NCBI GenBank assembly: GCA_900472485.1
Contig: UCII01000036.1
Location: forward strand, 1 to 64,000
DNA length: 64,000 nucleotides
Source: Hyphomicrobiales bacterium
Lineage (GTDB): Bacteria > Pseudomonadota > Alphaproteobacteria > Rhizobiales > Rhizobiaceae
Direction of reading: 5' to 3'
Shown here: positions 63,037 to 64,000 of the stretch, one piece after another
Numbering within the stretch: the stretch's first letter is position 1
Layout: each line of letters begins with the position of its first letter
Translations under genes and position numbers: made by a program
Notes under the pieces: generated by a model
What the model was told of the DNA's origin: nothing
What the model saw: the letters and a program-made list of their open reading frames with translations, nothing else
Databases searched by the model: none

Positions 63037-63291
63037 TTAGATCGCCGCGCTAACAATGAAGCCAGTTGGATCGTCGGGATCGGGCGGTAGGTAGGCGTCA
63101 TACGGGTTGGCATCGGCAAGATGGCCAAACGGCGTGAAGACAAATTCTCCGTCGCTGCGGCCGACGGCGCAAAGCACGTAACGCGGCTCGCGTGTGGCGG
63201 CGTCGAGGCATTCCATAAGAGCAAGATTGCCGTCGGACGCGGCACGCAGCAGCGTGTCGAAGTTTGTGCGAGCATGATCGGGGATAGCCAT
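63037..63291 (-). CDS. DUF6117 protein
   Basis: 84 residues from the ATG at 63291 (GGAGC upstream). MAIPDHARTNFDTLLRAASD, LALMECLDAATREPRYVLCA, FTPFGHLADANPYDAYLPP. Family of unknown function always near such plasmid helicase genes, as I recall. Confidence 0.85.
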   Translation of the reverse strand: MAIPDHARTNFDTLLRAASDGNLALMECLDAATREPRYVLCAVGRSDGEFVFTPFGHLADANPYDAYLPPDPDDPTGFIVSAAI

Positions 63292-63397
63292 TGGTATGCT
63301 CCAAACAAAATGAGGCCCAGCGCTTGGCCGGGCTCTGGGATGATGACGATGAGGTCTGCAGACGGGGCCGGGTCTGAGCCCGGCGTCCATGAACATG

Positions 63398-64000
63398 TCA
63401 GGAGGCGCTTTCGAGCAGCTTCTTCGCTTTACCTTCGAGTTCCAGCCGCGTGTCCTGATTGGTCTTGGTGCGTGCCAGCGCAGTGATGCCCTGCACGAAA
63501 TCGAAGATGGATTCCGGCGGCCTCCCCTCCTCCGACAGCACCATCTCGATCACCTTGCCGGTCTCGCCTTTCGAAAATCCGCGGCGGCGCAGGAAGGTCT
63601 CGCGGTCGTCGTCCTTGCGCGCGACGATCCGCTCGCGCGCCGCCTTGATGCCGGCGATGAAGGGCGCCGGCGAAGAGTTGGCGAAGCTGGTCAGCGCGGG
63701 TGCTGCTTCATGCGCGAAACGCTGGGCGGCGAACTTCGAATGGCGGATCGTGATCTCCTCGAAGTTTTCCGTGCCCCACAGATTGCGGTTGGCGCAGACG
63801 GCGCGAAGGTAGAATGATGCGATGCCGAGTGTTTTCGAGCCGACCTCGGAGTTCCAGGCATAGAAGCCGCGGAAGTAGAGATCAGGCTCGCCGTTCGGCA
63901 GCCGTCCGCCTTCGATCGGATGGGTGTCGTCGACCAGGAACAGGAAGACGTCACGATCGCTGGCATAGAGGGTGGTCGTGTCCTTGGTGATGTCGACAAA
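63398..64000 (-). CDS. DUF932 domain protein, N-terminus off the window
   Basis: The last 200 residues are seen: LFLVDDTHPIEGGRLPNGEP, DLYFRGFYAWNSEVGSKTLG, AVCANRNLWG. This is the DUF932 (phage/plasmid-like TIGR03299) core. The end KLLESAS stops at 63398. Frame is intact to the window edge. Confidence 0.88.
   Translation of the reverse strand, partial: FVDITKDTTTLYASDRDVFLFLVDDTHPIEGGRLPNGEPDLYFRGFYAWNSEVGSKTLGIASFYLRAVCANRNLWGTENFEEITIRHSKFAAQRFAHEAAPALTSFANSSPAPFIAGIKAARERIVARKDDDRETFLRRRGFSKGETGKVIEMVLSEEGRPPESIFDFVQGITALARTKTNQDTRLELEGKAKKLLESAS

Noticed and set aside
1..64000. tRNA, rRNA or replication-initiator genes
   Set aside because: None recognised by eye on either strand; a covariance-model search would be needed to exclude small RNAs.

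Overview
The window looks like part of a large replicon, probably a plasmid or chromid, of a Rhizobiaceae alphaproteobacterium (Rhizobium, Sinorhizobium or Agrobacterium type). The reasons are a groESL pair with a CIRCE operator, several alphaproteobacterial cold-shock genes, DUF1488, DUF4167, DUF736, DUF6117 and DUF932 genes, a strawberry-notch/Toprim/DUF2493 gene island of the kind found on rhizobial plasmids, and many IS remnants. I see no rRNA, tRNA or CRISPR array and no replication genes.

Region 1 (1-23.8 kb) is a stress and accessory region. It holds groES-groEL, a single-domain response regulator, a transglutaminase-like protein with a decayed second copy of its 5' end, a block of small genes ending in a cold-shock gene, a shattered PHB-depolymerase-like gene, a fatty-acid desaturase, and a three-gene operon (manA, a two-domain glycosyltransferase, a GH130-type mannosyl phosphorylase-like protein). 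A stretch of decayed genes (Ku fragment, nucleotidyltransferase fragment) follows, then a LysR regulator divergent from a DoxX/NmrA pair, and a B12-binding radical SAM protein. Region 2 (23.8-36 kb) is a graveyard of insertions: an IS5-family element, a second copy of the small-gene/cold-shock block, a perfect 46-bp palindrome, an IS21 element, a 99-bp IS21-end mini-element next to a fourth cold-shock gene, a degenerate repeat tract and a 148-bp inverted-repeat element that can fold on itself.

Region 3 (36-64 kb) is a plasmid backbone of small DUF genes, an HU-like protein, a toxin-antitoxin pair, a Toprim protein, a methyltransferase-helicase giant and a DUF932 protein, interrupted twice. 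A group II intron sits at 37050-39237. A 13.3-kb transposon sits at 40042-53342. The transposon ends can be placed to the base: 14-bp inverted termini (13 of 14 identical) lie inside a small gene whose two halves, at 53378-53343 and 40041-39907, rejoin in frame into a 54-codon ORF. It is moved, or once was, by three tyrosine recombinases and carries an arsenic operon (arsR, LMW-PTP arsC, aqpS, glutaredoxin-type arsC, arsH, arsK-like MFS, divergent DUF6428) plus TSUP, glutamine-amidotransferase and GNAT genes.

The second main discovery is a family of three ~115-bp leader elements (36905-37020, 46237-46351, 53437-53552). Each stands upstream of a small minus-strand gene and contains hairpins whose stems differ by paired changes between copies, which suggests a conserved fold.

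The IS5 transposase, the IS21 istA and the middle tyrosine recombinase each carry what looks like a single-base frameshift. This may be real decay or sequence error; it cannot be decided from the sequence alone.
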